Source: Gluconacetobacter liquefaciens (GTDB lineage Bacteria; Pseudomonadota; Alphaproteobacteria; Acetobacterales; Acetobacteraceae). Taken from it: DNA of 64,000 nt. Positions 49,100-58,041 of the stretch are shown piece after piece; positions within the stretch are counted from its first letter, which is position 1, and each line of letters starts with the position of its first letter. The stretch is from assembly GCF_003350405.1 (NCBI RefSeq), contig NZ_QQAW01000005.1, positions 248,001 to 312,000 on the forward strand. The letters run 5' to 3'. The translations under genes and the position numbers were made by a program. The notes beneath the pieces are model-generated. The model ran no database searches. It saw only the letters and a program-made list of their open reading frames with translations, and was not told the DNA's origin.

Positions 49100-49987
49100 T
49101 TACGGTTTTGGCCGCACGGGCACTGGCACGTTGCACAACGCGACGCCGTTGGCGGGACGGACGAAGAACGGGTCTGTGCGGTTGGCACGGGCGTTCAGGT
49201 ATTCCGTGAATGTGGGGCTGTCGGTGCGCATGACCTGAAGATGCGGCTGACTGGCGCGGGGCAGGTCGGCGGCGAGCGATATGTTCCGGATTGCGACGTT
49301 CTGATCCTTGCTGGCGTAAAAGCCTAGGGCGGCCGTGCCGCGCGGCAAGGCGCCGAAATGCTCCATGCCGGTGAGAACACGCCCTACGACGGCGAGATTG
49401 CGGTCGAGCTGGCGGGGGGCTTCGCTGTTGACGGCGTACAGTTCCTGCCCGTCGCCGGTATCGGGGGGCATGTCGCGGCCGGCGCCGACCATGCCGTAGC
49501 AATGGGGAAGCCAGACGCGGTCGCCCTCGGCGGCGATGGGCCACCCTGACCAGAAGCCGGACGACGGCGCGTAGGGATCGGGAAAGCCGAGCGGACGAAT
49601 GGCGATATCCTGACGCGCGCGATCATATTCCGCTGGCGGATGGGCGACGAAGCCTGCGGGTGGCTTGGCCTTTCCGTCGCGGGTGGTCCATTGCACGACG
49701 TAATTGTCCTGCACGCGGACGATCGCGCCGCCGTCCCACCCGTGGGCGCGGGCCTGGCGCACGATATTGCCGGTGTGGACCGGTGCGAACTGGGGGGCGA
49801 GTTCGATCGTCACCTGCGCGCCGTCGGCCAGTGTCATGACCAGCAGCCGGTCCGGCGGGACATCGGCCCAGGCGGCATCCGGCGCGTGGGCCACGATTTC
49901 GGCGGGGGTGGGGTTTGGCGCTGCGGCGGCGATATTCGGCAGGAGCAGGGTGAGGATCGGCAGGAAACGGCGCATGAAGACGATCAT
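49100..49987 (-). CDS. Periplasmic cyclophilin-type peptidyl-prolyl isomerase
   Basis: The ATG at 49987 (MIVFMRRFLPILTLLL) or the one at 49975 opens a signal peptide ending near NIAAAAPNP. The cyclophilin fold follows: VTIELAPQFAPVHTGNIVRQARAHGWDGGAIVRVQDNYVVQW is the characteristic first half (residues about 60-100). The usual Phe/Arg catalytic positions are only partly conserved, so isomerase activity is uncertain. Long insertions (for example PYAPSSGFWSGWPIAAEGDR) make it 295 residues instead of about 170-190. Confidence 0.78.
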   Translation of the reverse strand: MIVFMRRFLPILTLLLPNIAAAAPNPTPAEIVAHAPDAAWADVPPDRLLVMTLADGAQVTIELAPQFAPVHTGNIVRQARAHGWDGGAIVRVQDNYVVQWTTRDGKAKPPAGFVAHPPAEYDRARQDIAIRPLGFPDPYAPSSGFWSGWPIAAEGDRVWLPHCYGMVGAGRDMPPDTGDGQELYAVNSEAPRQLDRNLAVVGRVLTGMEHFGALPRGTAALGFYASKDQNVAIRNISLAADLPRASQPHLQVMRTDSPTFTEYLNARANRTDPFFVRPANGVALCNVPVPVRPKP

Positions 49988-50177
49988 GCCTGCTGCGAAA
50001 GGATTACGGCAAGCATGAAAACGGAGGATTGCCGCGTCTGTCCTTGATTGTCGCCGACCTGTCGTATGGTTGCCGGAGTGGACGCATTCCACGGGTGCCG
50101 TTGCCGCGCGGTGTTTCCCGCCAGTCATCGGGGCTGCGTTGCACCTGTATTATTCTGGCAACAGTTTGTGATTATAT

Positions 50178-50192
50178 TCCATCGTATATGGA
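50178..50192. promoter_or_regulatory. Palindrome upstream of siderophore-type receptor
   Basis: TCCAT-CGTAT-ATGGA lies about 95 bp before the receptor start in an AT-rich segment. It might be an operator; it does not match a Fur box clearly. The rest of 49988-50286 contains no gene. Confidence 0.3.
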
Positions 50193-50286
50193 TCTATGCA
50201 TGGCGGTATATAGACAGGCCCGGAATGGTGGTGGCAAAAAAGACACAACTTACGGTCTTTGTTCATAATCCGGGCGCGCCAGATCC

Positions 50287-52653
50287 ATGCATCATCGCTT
50301 TTCTCCCTTTTTCATCGCCGGAACATTTGGCGCCTTTCTGTTGACCACTTCGGCGCTGGCCGCGCCGACTGTTTCCACGCAGGGCAAGACCGGTAGCCAT
50401 GCTCCCGGCAAGACGGCGGCCAAGGCGCGCGCCGCCGGAACGCGGGCTGTCAAGGCACCGGCCGGCGTGGCCCCCATTGCCGGGATACTGGATGGTTCCA
50501 ACGGTGAAACGGTCACCGTCCTTGGTCATCACGCGGCGGATGGCACGGCCGCCAAATACATGAACAAGACCGTTTATCTGGGGCCGCTGGGCAATCGGGA
50601 CACGCTGGATACGCCTTATTCCATCATGGGCGTTCCGCATGATGTCGTGGTCAACCAGCAGATCCGCAACATCAACGACATGGCGCAGTACCTGCCTTCG
50701 GTGCAGCTCGAGATCCGGGGCGACCCCAATACGTCTCGTCCGCAGTCACGCGGGTTCGAGGCCGATGTGGTTGCCAACTCGCGCCTCGACGGGCTGAACG
50801 TGGTCTCCACCACGCCTTATCCGGCGGAATGGGTCGATAACCTGCAAGTCCTCAACGGGTTGGCGGGCGCGATGTATGGGCCGGAGAATCCGGCTGGCGT
50901 CTTTGAATATACGCTCAAGCGCCCGACTGACCGGCGGACCGAGCGGCTTTCGGTCGGTGCGGATTCCATCGGCACGCCCATCGTCAATGGCGATATCTCG
51001 GGGCGCGTCGGCCGGAATGGCTGGTTCGGCTACCGACTGAACATGCTGCATGCCGATGGCACGGGCTATGCGTCGGGAAGCTCGATCCGGCGTGAGATGG
51101 TCAGCGCGGATTTCGATATCCATCTGGATGACAGGACGGTGATCGAACTCGATGCCAGCCATTATACCTATGCCGCGCGTGGCCTTGCCCCCGGCTTTGG
51201 TATTCCGGCCGGTACTGCCGCCAATCCGACCGGTATCGGCGGGCAGTTGCCCGAAGCACCGGACCTGGGCAGGCGCCTGGCGCCGGGCTGGAGCGGCTAT
51301 AACATGGAGACCAATACGTTCCTGGCCAAGGTCCGGCACCAGATCAACGATGACTGGAGCTTTACGCTGGGCGGGCTTTACCAGGATGCCATGCGGCAGT
51401 CCTTCGGGATCAGCGATACGCTGACCGCGACCGGCGGTACGGATGGATTCTATTCTTCGCGAGCCACGGCGACCACGACGGCCAATGACTTCCGCGTCGG
51501 CAGCAACATGGCGTATTTCAACGGCCGTGTTTATACCGGCCCGGTCAGGCATGATCTGGTGATCGGCACCAATGGCTACATGATGGGGAACTACAATCCT
51601 GTCAGGGGGGTGACGCCCGCGCAGAGCCTTGGAACATACAATATGTATGGGGATGCCCCCACCAACGGCAGGCAGCCTTATTATGAGGGGCGCTACAAAT
51701 CCAGCAGCATCGTCAGCCAGTCCTTTATCGTGGGGGACACGCTGACGATCGATAAACACTGGTCGATCATGGGGACGCTCGCCTGGAGCTGGCTTGACCA
51801 GAAGGGTGCGCTGAATGCCAGCAGTGCGCTGCGGAAAACCTTTTCGGCCAATGCGGCCTTTAGCCCGACGACCAGCCTGATGTACAAGCCGACGGACAAC
51901 CAGACCCTCTATTTTACCTATGGGCGGTCGGTCGAGGCTGGGCCGGTGACGCCGAACAGCCAGTATTATACCAATACGAACATCGCATTGCCGATTGCGC
52001 ATGCGGAGGAATATGAGGTTGGCTATAAGCTGCGTTATCAGAAAATGCAGCTTAACGTCGCTGGTTTCCGCATGACGTCGCCTTATGCGATGTATGTTGC
52101 GGCGGCGAATGGCACATGCGCCGGCGGCACGACCTGCCAGACCTATACTTATGGCGGCACGCAGCGCAATTATGGTGTGGAAGCGCAGGTTTCGGGCGAG
52201 GTTCTGCCGAACCTTTCCGTTCTTGCCGGTATGACGTGGCTGGATGCGGAGCTGGTCGGCAGTAAAACCGCTGCCTACAACAACAAGGAGATCGTCGGCG
52301 CGGCGCCGTTGCAGGCCAGCCTGCTGCTGGATTATCGCCTGCCGGCACGGTGGGGTTCCTTTGCGTCGGGCTGGGCGTTCAATGCCGGTGTCCATTACAT
52401 GGGCAACCGCGCGGCCAACGTGACCAATACGCTGCATACCGGGTCTTACACGACGCTGGAACTGGGCACGCGCTATGCCTTCCACGTCGCCCGCTTTCCG
52501 TGGGTTGCGCGGTTCGGCGTCAGCAACGTGACCAACGAGCGGTATTGGGCGTCGGTCTATACCGGTGCGCCGAGTGGGACGTCGGGTGCGGCATCGACCC
52601 TGTATGCAGGGCTGCCGCGTGTGTATCACTTCACCCTGTCGGCGGAGTTCTGA
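50287..52653 (+). CDS. TonB-dependent siderophore-type receptor
   Basis: Outer-membrane receptor of 788 residues. Signal peptide MHHRFSPFFIAGTFGAFLLTTSALA. A long Ala/Lys-rich linker follows (to about residue 75). The plug domain then has the siderophore-receptor pattern LDTPYSIMGVPHDVV, NINDMAQYLPSVQLEIRG, and GLAGAMYGPENPAGVFEYTLKRPT. The C-terminus LPRVYHFTLSAEF ends in Phe. The DTPYS and GxxxxxxG patterns place it with ferric-siderophore receptors (FhuA/FpvA class). No siderophore synthesis or permease genes are adjacent. Confidence 0.87.
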   Translation: MHHRFSPFFIAGTFGAFLLTTSALAAPTVSTQGKTGSHAPGKTAAKARAAGTRAVKAPAGVAPIAGILDGSNGETVTVLGHHAADGTAAKYMNKTVYLGPLGNRDTLDTPYSIMGVPHDVVVNQQIRNINDMAQYLPSVQLEIRGDPNTSRPQSRGFEADVVANSRLDGLNVVSTTPYPAEWVDNLQVLNGLAGAMYGPENPAGVFEYTLKRPTDRRTERLSVGADSIGTPIVNGDISGRVGRNGWFGYRLNMLHADGTGYASGSSIRREMVSADFDIHLDDRTVIELDASHYTYAARGLAPGFGIPAGTAANPTGIGGQLPEAPDLGRRLAPGWSGYNMETNTFLAKVRHQINDDWSFTLGGLYQDAMRQSFGISDTLTATGGTDGFYSSRATATTTANDFRVGSNMAYFNGRVYTGPVRHDLVIGTNGYMMGNYNPVRGVTPAQSLGTYNMYGDAPTNGRQPYYEGRYKSSSIVSQSFIVGDTLTIDKHWSIMGTLAWSWLDQKGALNASSALRKTFSANAAFSPTTSLMYKPTDNQTLYFTYGRSVEAGPVTPNSQYYTNTNIALPIAHAEEYEVGYKLRYQKMQLNVAGFRMTSPYAMYVAAANGTCAGGTTCQTYTYGGTQRNYGVEAQVSGEVLPNLSVLAGMTWLDAELVGSKTAAYNNKEIVGAAPLQASLLLDYRLPARWGSFASGWAFNAGVHYMGNRAANVTNTLHTGSYTTLELGTRYAFHVARFPWVARFGVSNVTNERYWASVYTGAPSGTSGAASTLYAGLPRVYHFTLSAEF

Positions 52654-52671
52654 GGCCCTGGTTCTGGGGCG

Positions 52672-53667
52672 CTAGACCCCGTTTTCGGGCAGGCAGTCCG
52701 CGAGGCCGCGTAGTCTGGCGGACTGCCTCTGGTGAACCGAGACGCATGTCAGCACGCTGAGGACGATAAGCGCGAAGGCTGCCATTTCGGGCATGCGGGG
52801 CCACCGGCCTTCCCACAGGAAACCGTAGAGCAGGGCGAACAGGGTTTCGAACAGGATCATCTGTCCCGTCATGGTCAGCGGCACGAGGCGGCTCATGCGG
52901 TTCCAGAGGGCATTGCCGAAGAGGGAGGCGGCAATGGCGACCGTCAGCGAGACGCTGCCGAACCTTATCCATTGTTCCGGGCTGTGAAGACGGTGGCCGT
53001 CCAGAACGGCCAGCGGAAGCAGCAGGATGGCCTGTGTGCCGGTCATCAGCCCCACGAGCAGGTTCCAGTCATGACCGGACACCGCGGGCAGGCGCGCCAG
53101 GCAGCGCGTGTTGCCGACGGCATAGGCGGTCCATGAAGCGAGGGCTGCCAGGGCGCACAGCAGGCCGGTCATGGATTGGCGTGTCGCGCCGGGGGCGGCG
53201 AGGGCCTGCCAGCCAATGCAGGCCGCCCCGGCCGCGCAGAGCAGGAGGGAAGGCAGCAGCGCCGCAAGAGAGACGGCCCCCTTGTCCCTGCTGCCGATGA
53301 TCGTGACCGCGACGGGAAGAAACCCGATGACCAGTGAGGTCAGGGCGATGCCGCCGGTCTGTACCGCCATGGAAAGCAGGATGTAATAAAGCGTGTTGCC
53401 GAACAGGGAGAGCCAGAAGAGGGCGAGCCAGTTGCGCCGGTGCATGCCCTGTATCAGGCCATTCCAGCGCGGTGCGATCAGGATGGCGGAGAGAGCGCCG
53501 TAGGCCAGGTAGCGACCGGTCGCCAGTTGCAGGGGCGTGAACGTGCCGACGAGTTGCGGGGCGAGGAAGACCAGCCCCCAGAGGGCGCCCGCACCCGCGC
53601 CACAAAGCATGCCGAGCGGGATGTTGTGGCCGCTCCCCGCGTGTGTTCCTGCCTCGGCCATGCTCAT
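52672..53667 (-). CDS. EamA/DMT family transporter
   Basis: Inner-membrane drug/metabolite-type exporter of 331 residues with ten hydrophobic segments in two repeats (for example MLCGAGAGALWGLVFLAPQLV and, in the second half, LCALAALASWTAYAVGN). GAGGGAG precedes the ATG at 53667. An Lrp/AsnC regulator is encoded divergently 91 bp away; this arrangement is common for amino-acid exporters, which is the likeliest role. Confidence 0.85.
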   Translation of the reverse strand: MSMAEAGTHAGSGHNIPLGMLCGAGAGALWGLVFLAPQLVGTFTPLQLATGRYLAYGALSAILIAPRWNGLIQGMHRRNWLALFWLSLFGNTLYYILLSMAVQTGGIALTSLVIGFLPVAVTIIGSRDKGAVSLAALLPSLLLCAAGAACIGWQALAAPGATRQSMTGLLCALAALASWTAYAVGNTRCLARLPAVSGHDWNLLVGLMTGTQAILLLPLAVLDGHRLHSPEQWIRFGSVSLTVAIAASLFGNALWNRMSRLVPLTMTGQMILFETLFALLYGFLWEGRWPRMPEMAAFALIVLSVLTCVSVHQRQSARLRGLADCLPENGV

Positions 53668-53758
53668 GACGTTTTTCTCCCTCTGTGGCGAGACATATCA
53701 TCGCGAAAGTGGGTTTTGTGCTCTTGATCGGCAGTCGGAATGCAACAAAAACTCGGTC

Positions 53759-54241
53759 ATGAGCAGAAAAAACGCACCGGGGTCGCTGGACGCGTTCGAC
53801 AGGGCCATCCTGCGGATCGTGCAGCGGGACAACAGGATGCCGCAGCGGCAGATCGCGGAGCGGGTCAATCTTTCCGCCGCCGCCGTGCAGCGGCGCATTG
53901 CTGCCATGGAGAAGGCCGGCATCATCATCGGCAATCATGCCGTGGTGGATGTTCGTGCCGTCAGTCTGGGCATTACCGCCATCGTCGAGGTCTATCTGAA
54001 GGACGAGCGCCTGGAGACGGTCGACAATGCCAAGGCGCTCTTCCGGAACGCGCCGGAAGTGCAGCAATGTTATTATGTGACCGGTGGCGTCAGTTTCATG
54101 CTGATTATCGTTTCCGCGGACATGACGTCCTATGAAGCGACCACGCGCCGCCTGTTTGCGCAGAACGATTCGGTCGCCGGCTATCGTTCGCTGATTGCGC
54201 TGGACAGGGTGAAGGCAGGAAGCGAAATCGTCATTCCGTGA
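53759..54241 (+). CDS. Lrp/AsnC family transcriptional regulator
   Basis: A 160-residue regulator. N-terminal helix-turn-helix at residues 10-60 (DAFDRAILRIVQRDNRMPQ, RQIAERVNLSAAAVQRRI). The C-terminal ligand-binding RAM domain runs from about 70 (GITAIVEVYLKDE, EVQQCYYVTGGVSFMLIIV). Such regulators sense amino acids. It is divergent from the EamA transporter gene and probably controls it. Confidence 0.9.
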   Translation: MSRKNAPGSLDAFDRAILRIVQRDNRMPQRQIAERVNLSAAAVQRRIAAMEKAGIIIGNHAVVDVRAVSLGITAIVEVYLKDERLETVDNAKALFRNAPEVQQCYYVTGGVSFMLIIVSADMTSYEATTRRLFAQNDSVAGYRSLIALDRVKAGSEIVIP

Positions 54242-54284
54242 TATCCGCGTCCTGCCTCGGGGTCAGCGATGCTGCGTGGGTGCG

Positions 54285-55907
54285 TCAGGCATGCAGGCCG
54301 GGTGCCTCGCGGCCGGTGCGGGCGACATATTCGGTATAGCCGCCATCATAACGGTGGAGCCCTTCCGGTGTCAGTTCCAGGACGCGGTTGGACAGGGCGG
54401 CGAGGAAATGCCGGTCGTGGGAGACGAACAGCATCGTGCCGTCATAATCGGCCAGGGCGGTGATCAGCATTTCCTTGGTCGCGATGTCGAGATGGTTGGT
54501 CGGTTCGTCGAGCACCAGGAAGTTCGGCGGGTCGTACAGCATCAGGGCCAGGACCAGCCGGGCCTTCTCGCCGCCGGAGAGCACGCGGCAGACCTTGTCG
54601 ATATCGTCGCCGGAGAAGCCGAAGCCACCGGCCAGTGCCCGGAGCGAGCCCTGGGGGGCGAGGGGGAAGGCGTCGTTCAGGGTTTCGAAGATGGTCCGGC
54701 TGCCGTCGAGCAGATCCATGGCGTGCTGGGCGAAATAGCCCATCTTGACGCTGCCGCCGAGCGTGACCGTGCCGGCATCGGGCTCGGTAGTGCCGGTTAC
54801 CAGTTTCAGCAGGGTGGATTTACCGGCGCCGTTGACGCCGAGCACGCAGCAGCGTTCCTGCCGGCGGATCAGCAGGTCGAGATCCTTGTAGATCACCCGG
54901 CTGCCGTATGATTTGTCCACGCCGCGCAGATTGACGACCGCGTCGCCCGAGCGTGGGGCCTGCGGAAAGGTGAAGGAGAGGGTCTGGCGGCGCTTGGGGG
55001 GCTCGACCCGGTCGATCTTGTCGAGTTTCTTCACCCGGCTTTGCACCTGCGCGGCGTGGGAGGCGCGGGCCTTGAAGCGTTCGATGAAGGCGACTTCCTT
55101 TGCCAGCATGGCCTGCTGGCGGTCGAACTGCGCCTGCTGCTGCTTTTCGTTCATGGCGCGCTGCTGCTCGTAGAACTCGTAATCGCCCGAGAAGCTGGTC
55201 AGCGTGCCGCCGTCGATCTCGATCACCTTGTTGATGATCCTGTTCATGAAGGCGCGGTCATGCGAGGTCATCAGCAGGGCGCCGTCGTAACCGGCGAGGA
55301 ACTGCTCCAGCCAGATCAGGCTTTCCAGGTCGAGATGGTTGCTGGGTTCGTCGAGCAGCATCACGTCCGGCTTCATCAGCAGGATGCGGGCCAGAGCCAC
55401 GCGCATCTTCCACCCGCCCGACAGGCGGCCCACGTCGCCGTCCATCATCTCCTGGCTGAAGCCCAGTCCGTGCAGGACTTCGCGCGCGCGGCCTTCCAGC
55501 GCGTAGCCGCCCAGTTCCTCGAAGCGGGCCTGGACCTCGCCGAACCGTTCGAGGATGGCATCCAGTTCGTCGAACCGCTCCGGGTCGGCCATCGCGGTTT
55601 CCAGTTCGGCCAGTTCCGCCCCGATCTCGGCCACCGGGCCGGCCCCGTTCATCACCTCGGCGACCGCGCTGCGGCCGGACATCTCGCCCACATCCTGGTT
55701 GAAGAAGCCGACCGAAACGCCGCGGTCGGTCAGGACCTGGCCTTCATCGGGTTCTTCCTGGCCGGTGATCAGGCGGAACAGCGTCGTCTTGCCCGCGCCG
55801 TTCGGCCCGACCAGCCCGATCTTCTCGCCTTTTTGCAGCGCCGCCGAAGCCTCGATGAAGATGACGCGATGGCCGTTATGCTTGCTGATAGTGTCGAGAC
55901 GGATCAT
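54285..55907 (-). CDS. ABC-F family ATPase (YbiT/Uup-like)
   Basis: A soluble protein with two ABC ATPase domains and no membrane segments; ABC-F proteins act on the ribosome. Domain 1: Walker A GPNGAGKTT near residue 37, signature LSGGWKMR near 164, Walker B MLLDEPSNHLD near 183. A long charged linker (QQRAMNEKQQQAQFDRQQAMLAKE region, near 255) is the P-site tRNA-interaction motif. Domain 2: GVNGAGKST near 352, LSGGEKARL near 447, VLDEPTNHLD near 467. 540 residues, within the family range. Confidence 0.92.
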   Translation of the reverse strand: MIRLDTISKHNGHRVIFIEASAALQKGEKIGLVGPNGAGKTTLFRLITGQEEPDEGQVLTDRGVSVGFFNQDVGEMSGRSAVAEVMNGAGPVAEIGAELAELETAMADPERFDELDAILERFGEVQARFEELGGYALEGRAREVLHGLGFSQEMMDGDVGRLSGGWKMRVALARILLMKPDVMLLDEPSNHLDLESLIWLEQFLAGYDGALLMTSHDRAFMNRIINKVIEIDGGTLTSFSGDYEFYEQQRAMNEKQQQAQFDRQQAMLAKEVAFIERFKARASHAAQVQSRVKKLDKIDRVEPPKRRQTLSFTFPQAPRSGDAVVNLRGVDKSYGSRVIYKDLDLLIRRQERCCVLGVNGAGKSTLLKLVTGTTEPDAGTVTLGGSVKMGYFAQHAMDLLDGSRTIFETLNDAFPLAPQGSLRALAGGFGFSGDDIDKVCRVLSGGEKARLVLALMLYDPPNFLVLDEPTNHLDIATKEMLITALADYDGTMLFVSHDRHFLAALSNRVLELTPEGLHRYDGGYTEYVARTGREAPGLHA

Positions 55908-56005
55908 GGGGCCTCAGATGCCGAAGGGGAGGGCGGAACGGGAGCGCCCTTATTGCGCAGCCCTTGCGGGCCGTAAACCGCAGGAGGGCATGTGCAAGGG
56001 ACGCT

Positions 56006-56599
56006 TTACAGGAAAGAGAGGACTTCCAGCAGTCCGTTGCTGAGCCCGTGACAGAGGGCGGTGGTGAGATAGGGGCGGTAATGCCGGCGGACGGATTTGT
56101 AGTAGGTGAGGCTGAAGAGGCTGCCGGATACCAACCCGATGACGAGGGCATCGGAGAATGAGTGATCGGTGAAAATGCCGTTTTTCTTCTTGGGTAGATG
56201 CAGAACGAAGAAAATGAGATCCGACAGGATGATGTAGAATATCAGTCTTGTCCTGTTCGTCTGCTTCCAGTGTGGCGAGAAGATAAGTTTATAGCCGAAA
56301 TGGAATATTGATGTTTCCATCAAGGGTCCCGTGAAAAGAAAATCCACGAATAATGCGACGAGGCCGGGCTGTTCAGTTTGGGAAGGATCGGCACCCGACT
56401 GCGCTGACAGGACAAGGAGACATGGTAAATTCAAGGCGAAGTCGACAAGCGCCATCTTGACGGCGAGTAAATAGCCTATTCGTAGATTTCGTGGCCGGGT
56501 TTCGGCTGTCGATGTGTTCGGGAGCAGGGTCTGACCGGGATCGGGGGTTGTGAGGTTCCGCGCGGCGCGGCGGAACGTTGCGGAGAGGCTGGTTGTCAT
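56006..56599 (-). CDS. CPBP-like intramembrane protein
   Basis: A 197-residue membrane protein with four to five hydrophobic segments. It shows parts of the CPBP/ABI intramembrane protease pattern: METSIFHFG (one Glu where the family has EExxxR), LIFFVLHL (FxxxH) and ALCHGLSNGL (HxxxN). The first motif is incomplete, so catalytic activity is doubtful. Base composition is lower in GC than the neighbours. It stands alone between the ABC-F gene and mtnK. Confidence 0.55.
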   Translation of the reverse strand: MTTSLSATFRRAARNLTTPDPGQTLLPNTSTAETRPRNLRIGYLLAVKMALVDFALNLPCLLVLSAQSGADPSQTEQPGLVALFVDFLFTGPLMETSIFHFGYKLIFSPHWKQTNRTRLIFYIILSDLIFFVLHLPKKKNGIFTDHSFSDALVIGLVSGSLFSLTYYKSVRRHYRPYLTTALCHGLSNGLLEVLSFL

Positions 56600-56636
56600 T
56601 CAGGCCCCGTCAGGGAACGCATTTCGGGCCGCTTCT

Positions 56637-57881
56637 TCAGTCGGCACGATCGGCGGCAAGCGTGCCGAGCGCCGCGATGGTGGATGTGTGTTCGGGGTGG
56701 GCCAGCAGGTCCTGGGCCAGGCGCAGGGCGGCTTCCTGTCTTGCCGCGCGGGTCGTGCGGTCGGCGATCACGTCGAAATCGGCGACGTGGGCGTAGCCGG
56801 TGAGGCGGCGGATGATCTCCAGGGCTGCGAAGGCGATCGTGTCGGTTTCGATGTCGTCGAGAAACTGGGTCTGTACCTGTTGCAGGGATGTGGGATCGTC
56901 GCGGAACAGGGGGGCGGCGTAGGCGTCGCCGGATTGGGAATGGGCGACCGCGTTGGTCCAGAGGGTGGTGAAATCCTGCCGGAAATGGGTCCAGAATTGC
57001 GTGATGTCGCGTAGTGCGCGGGTGCGGCCTTCTGGCGTGGGGGTGGCGAACAGGTGCATCAGCAGGTTGCCGACGAACAGGCCGCAATCGAAGCCGATCG
57101 GGCCGGGGAGGGCGAATTCGCCGTCGATGACGCGGGTATCATGGTTCGCGACCATGACCGAGCCCGTGTGCAGGTCGCCGTGCAGCAGGGCCTGCTGGCA
57201 GGTGAGGAAGCGGGCCTGCATCTGGCCGACGCGGCGGCGCACGGCCGGGTCGGCGCGCAGGTTCGCCACGATCGGGTCCAGTTCCGGGCTGAGCCAGTGG
57301 TTGCGCGGGTGGGCGTGGTAGGGGTCGGTCAGCACCAGATCGACGGTGATGCGGGTGAGGGTGTGGTTGCGGGCGAAGGGGGCCAGCAGGGCCGATGATG
57401 CCTCGAATTTGAGGGCCAGCGGCGAGGTCTGGAACGTGGCGCGGGCCACGAAGCGGCCGATGGCGGCGGCGGCTTCCGGCCAGTCACCGCCCTGCATCAG
57501 CCCGTGGCGCAGTACCACATGGTCGTTCAGGCTTTCGACCACCAGCACGAACAGGTCGGGGTCGAAATGCAGCAGTTCGGTCGTGAGATTGCCGACATGG
57601 GGGCGGACGGCGCGCAGATAGGCGGCCTCGAATGCCGTGCGGTCCAGCGGCATCTTCCAGTTCGGGTCCACCCGGACGTGGGGCAGGGACTGCTTGAAGC
57701 AGACACCGCCGGCCGGGCCGTCGATCAGGAACACATTGTTGAGGTTACCGTCACTGACCTCGCTCACCCGCCAGTCGTCCGGCTGGCCGCCCAGGCGTGT
57801 CGCGAGGGCGGGTTGGGCGGCGAGAAACGCGCGGATGCCGGCCGGGTCCAGTGTGCGGTAGGGCGTGGGGGATCGGGTCAT
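56637..57881 (-). CDS. mtnK: S-methyl-5-thioribose kinase
   Basis: Phosphorylates methylthioribose in the methionine salvage pathway. I chose the ATG at 57881 (MTRSPTPYRTLDPAGIRAF); the frame runs open to 58013 but that part is not conserved. Landmarks are EVSDGNLNNVFLI near 43, CFKQSLPHVRVDPNW near 62, the catalytic HGDLHTGSVMV near 232 and DGEFALPGPIGFDCG near 253. Length 414. mtnA and other salvage genes are not in the window. It is divergent from the MocR regulator, 160 bp apart. Confidence 0.93.
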   Translation of the reverse strand: MTRSPTPYRTLDPAGIRAFLAAQPALATRLGGQPDDWRVSEVSDGNLNNVFLIDGPAGGVCFKQSLPHVRVDPNWKMPLDRTAFEAAYLRAVRPHVGNLTTELLHFDPDLFVLVVESLNDHVVLRHGLMQGGDWPEAAAAIGRFVARATFQTSPLALKFEASSALLAPFARNHTLTRITVDLVLTDPYHAHPRNHWLSPELDPIVANLRADPAVRRRVGQMQARFLTCQQALLHGDLHTGSVMVANHDTRVIDGEFALPGPIGFDCGLFVGNLLMHLFATPTPEGRTRALRDITQFWTHFRQDFTTLWTNAVAHSQSGDAYAAPLFRDDPTSLQQVQTQFLDDIETDTIAFAALEIIRRLTGYAHVADFDVIADRTTRAARQEAALRLAQDLLAHPEHTSTIAALGTLAADRAD

Positions 57882-57961
57882 GCTCTGTGTCTCGTTGGCG
57901 GGTCGTCGGTGTGCGGGGAGCATAGCATGCCGGGCGGGGAAGGGCGTGAGGGAGCATGATG

Positions 57962-57997
57962 CATACAATATCGCGCCCTGATTGCCGGTATTGTATG
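57962..57997. promoter_or_regulatory. Probable MocR operator between mtnK and regulator gene
   Basis: CATACAATA (57962-57970) and TATTGTATG (57989-57997) form a perfect 9-bp inverted repeat with an 18-bp spacer, 44 bp before the regulator ATG. The same TATTGTAT unit recurs before the nit operon. Confidence 0.65.
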
Positions 57998-58041
57998 GAG
58001 GGACACGTTTCAACCGGCTCTTCTGTGAAAGTCCCTGCCCG

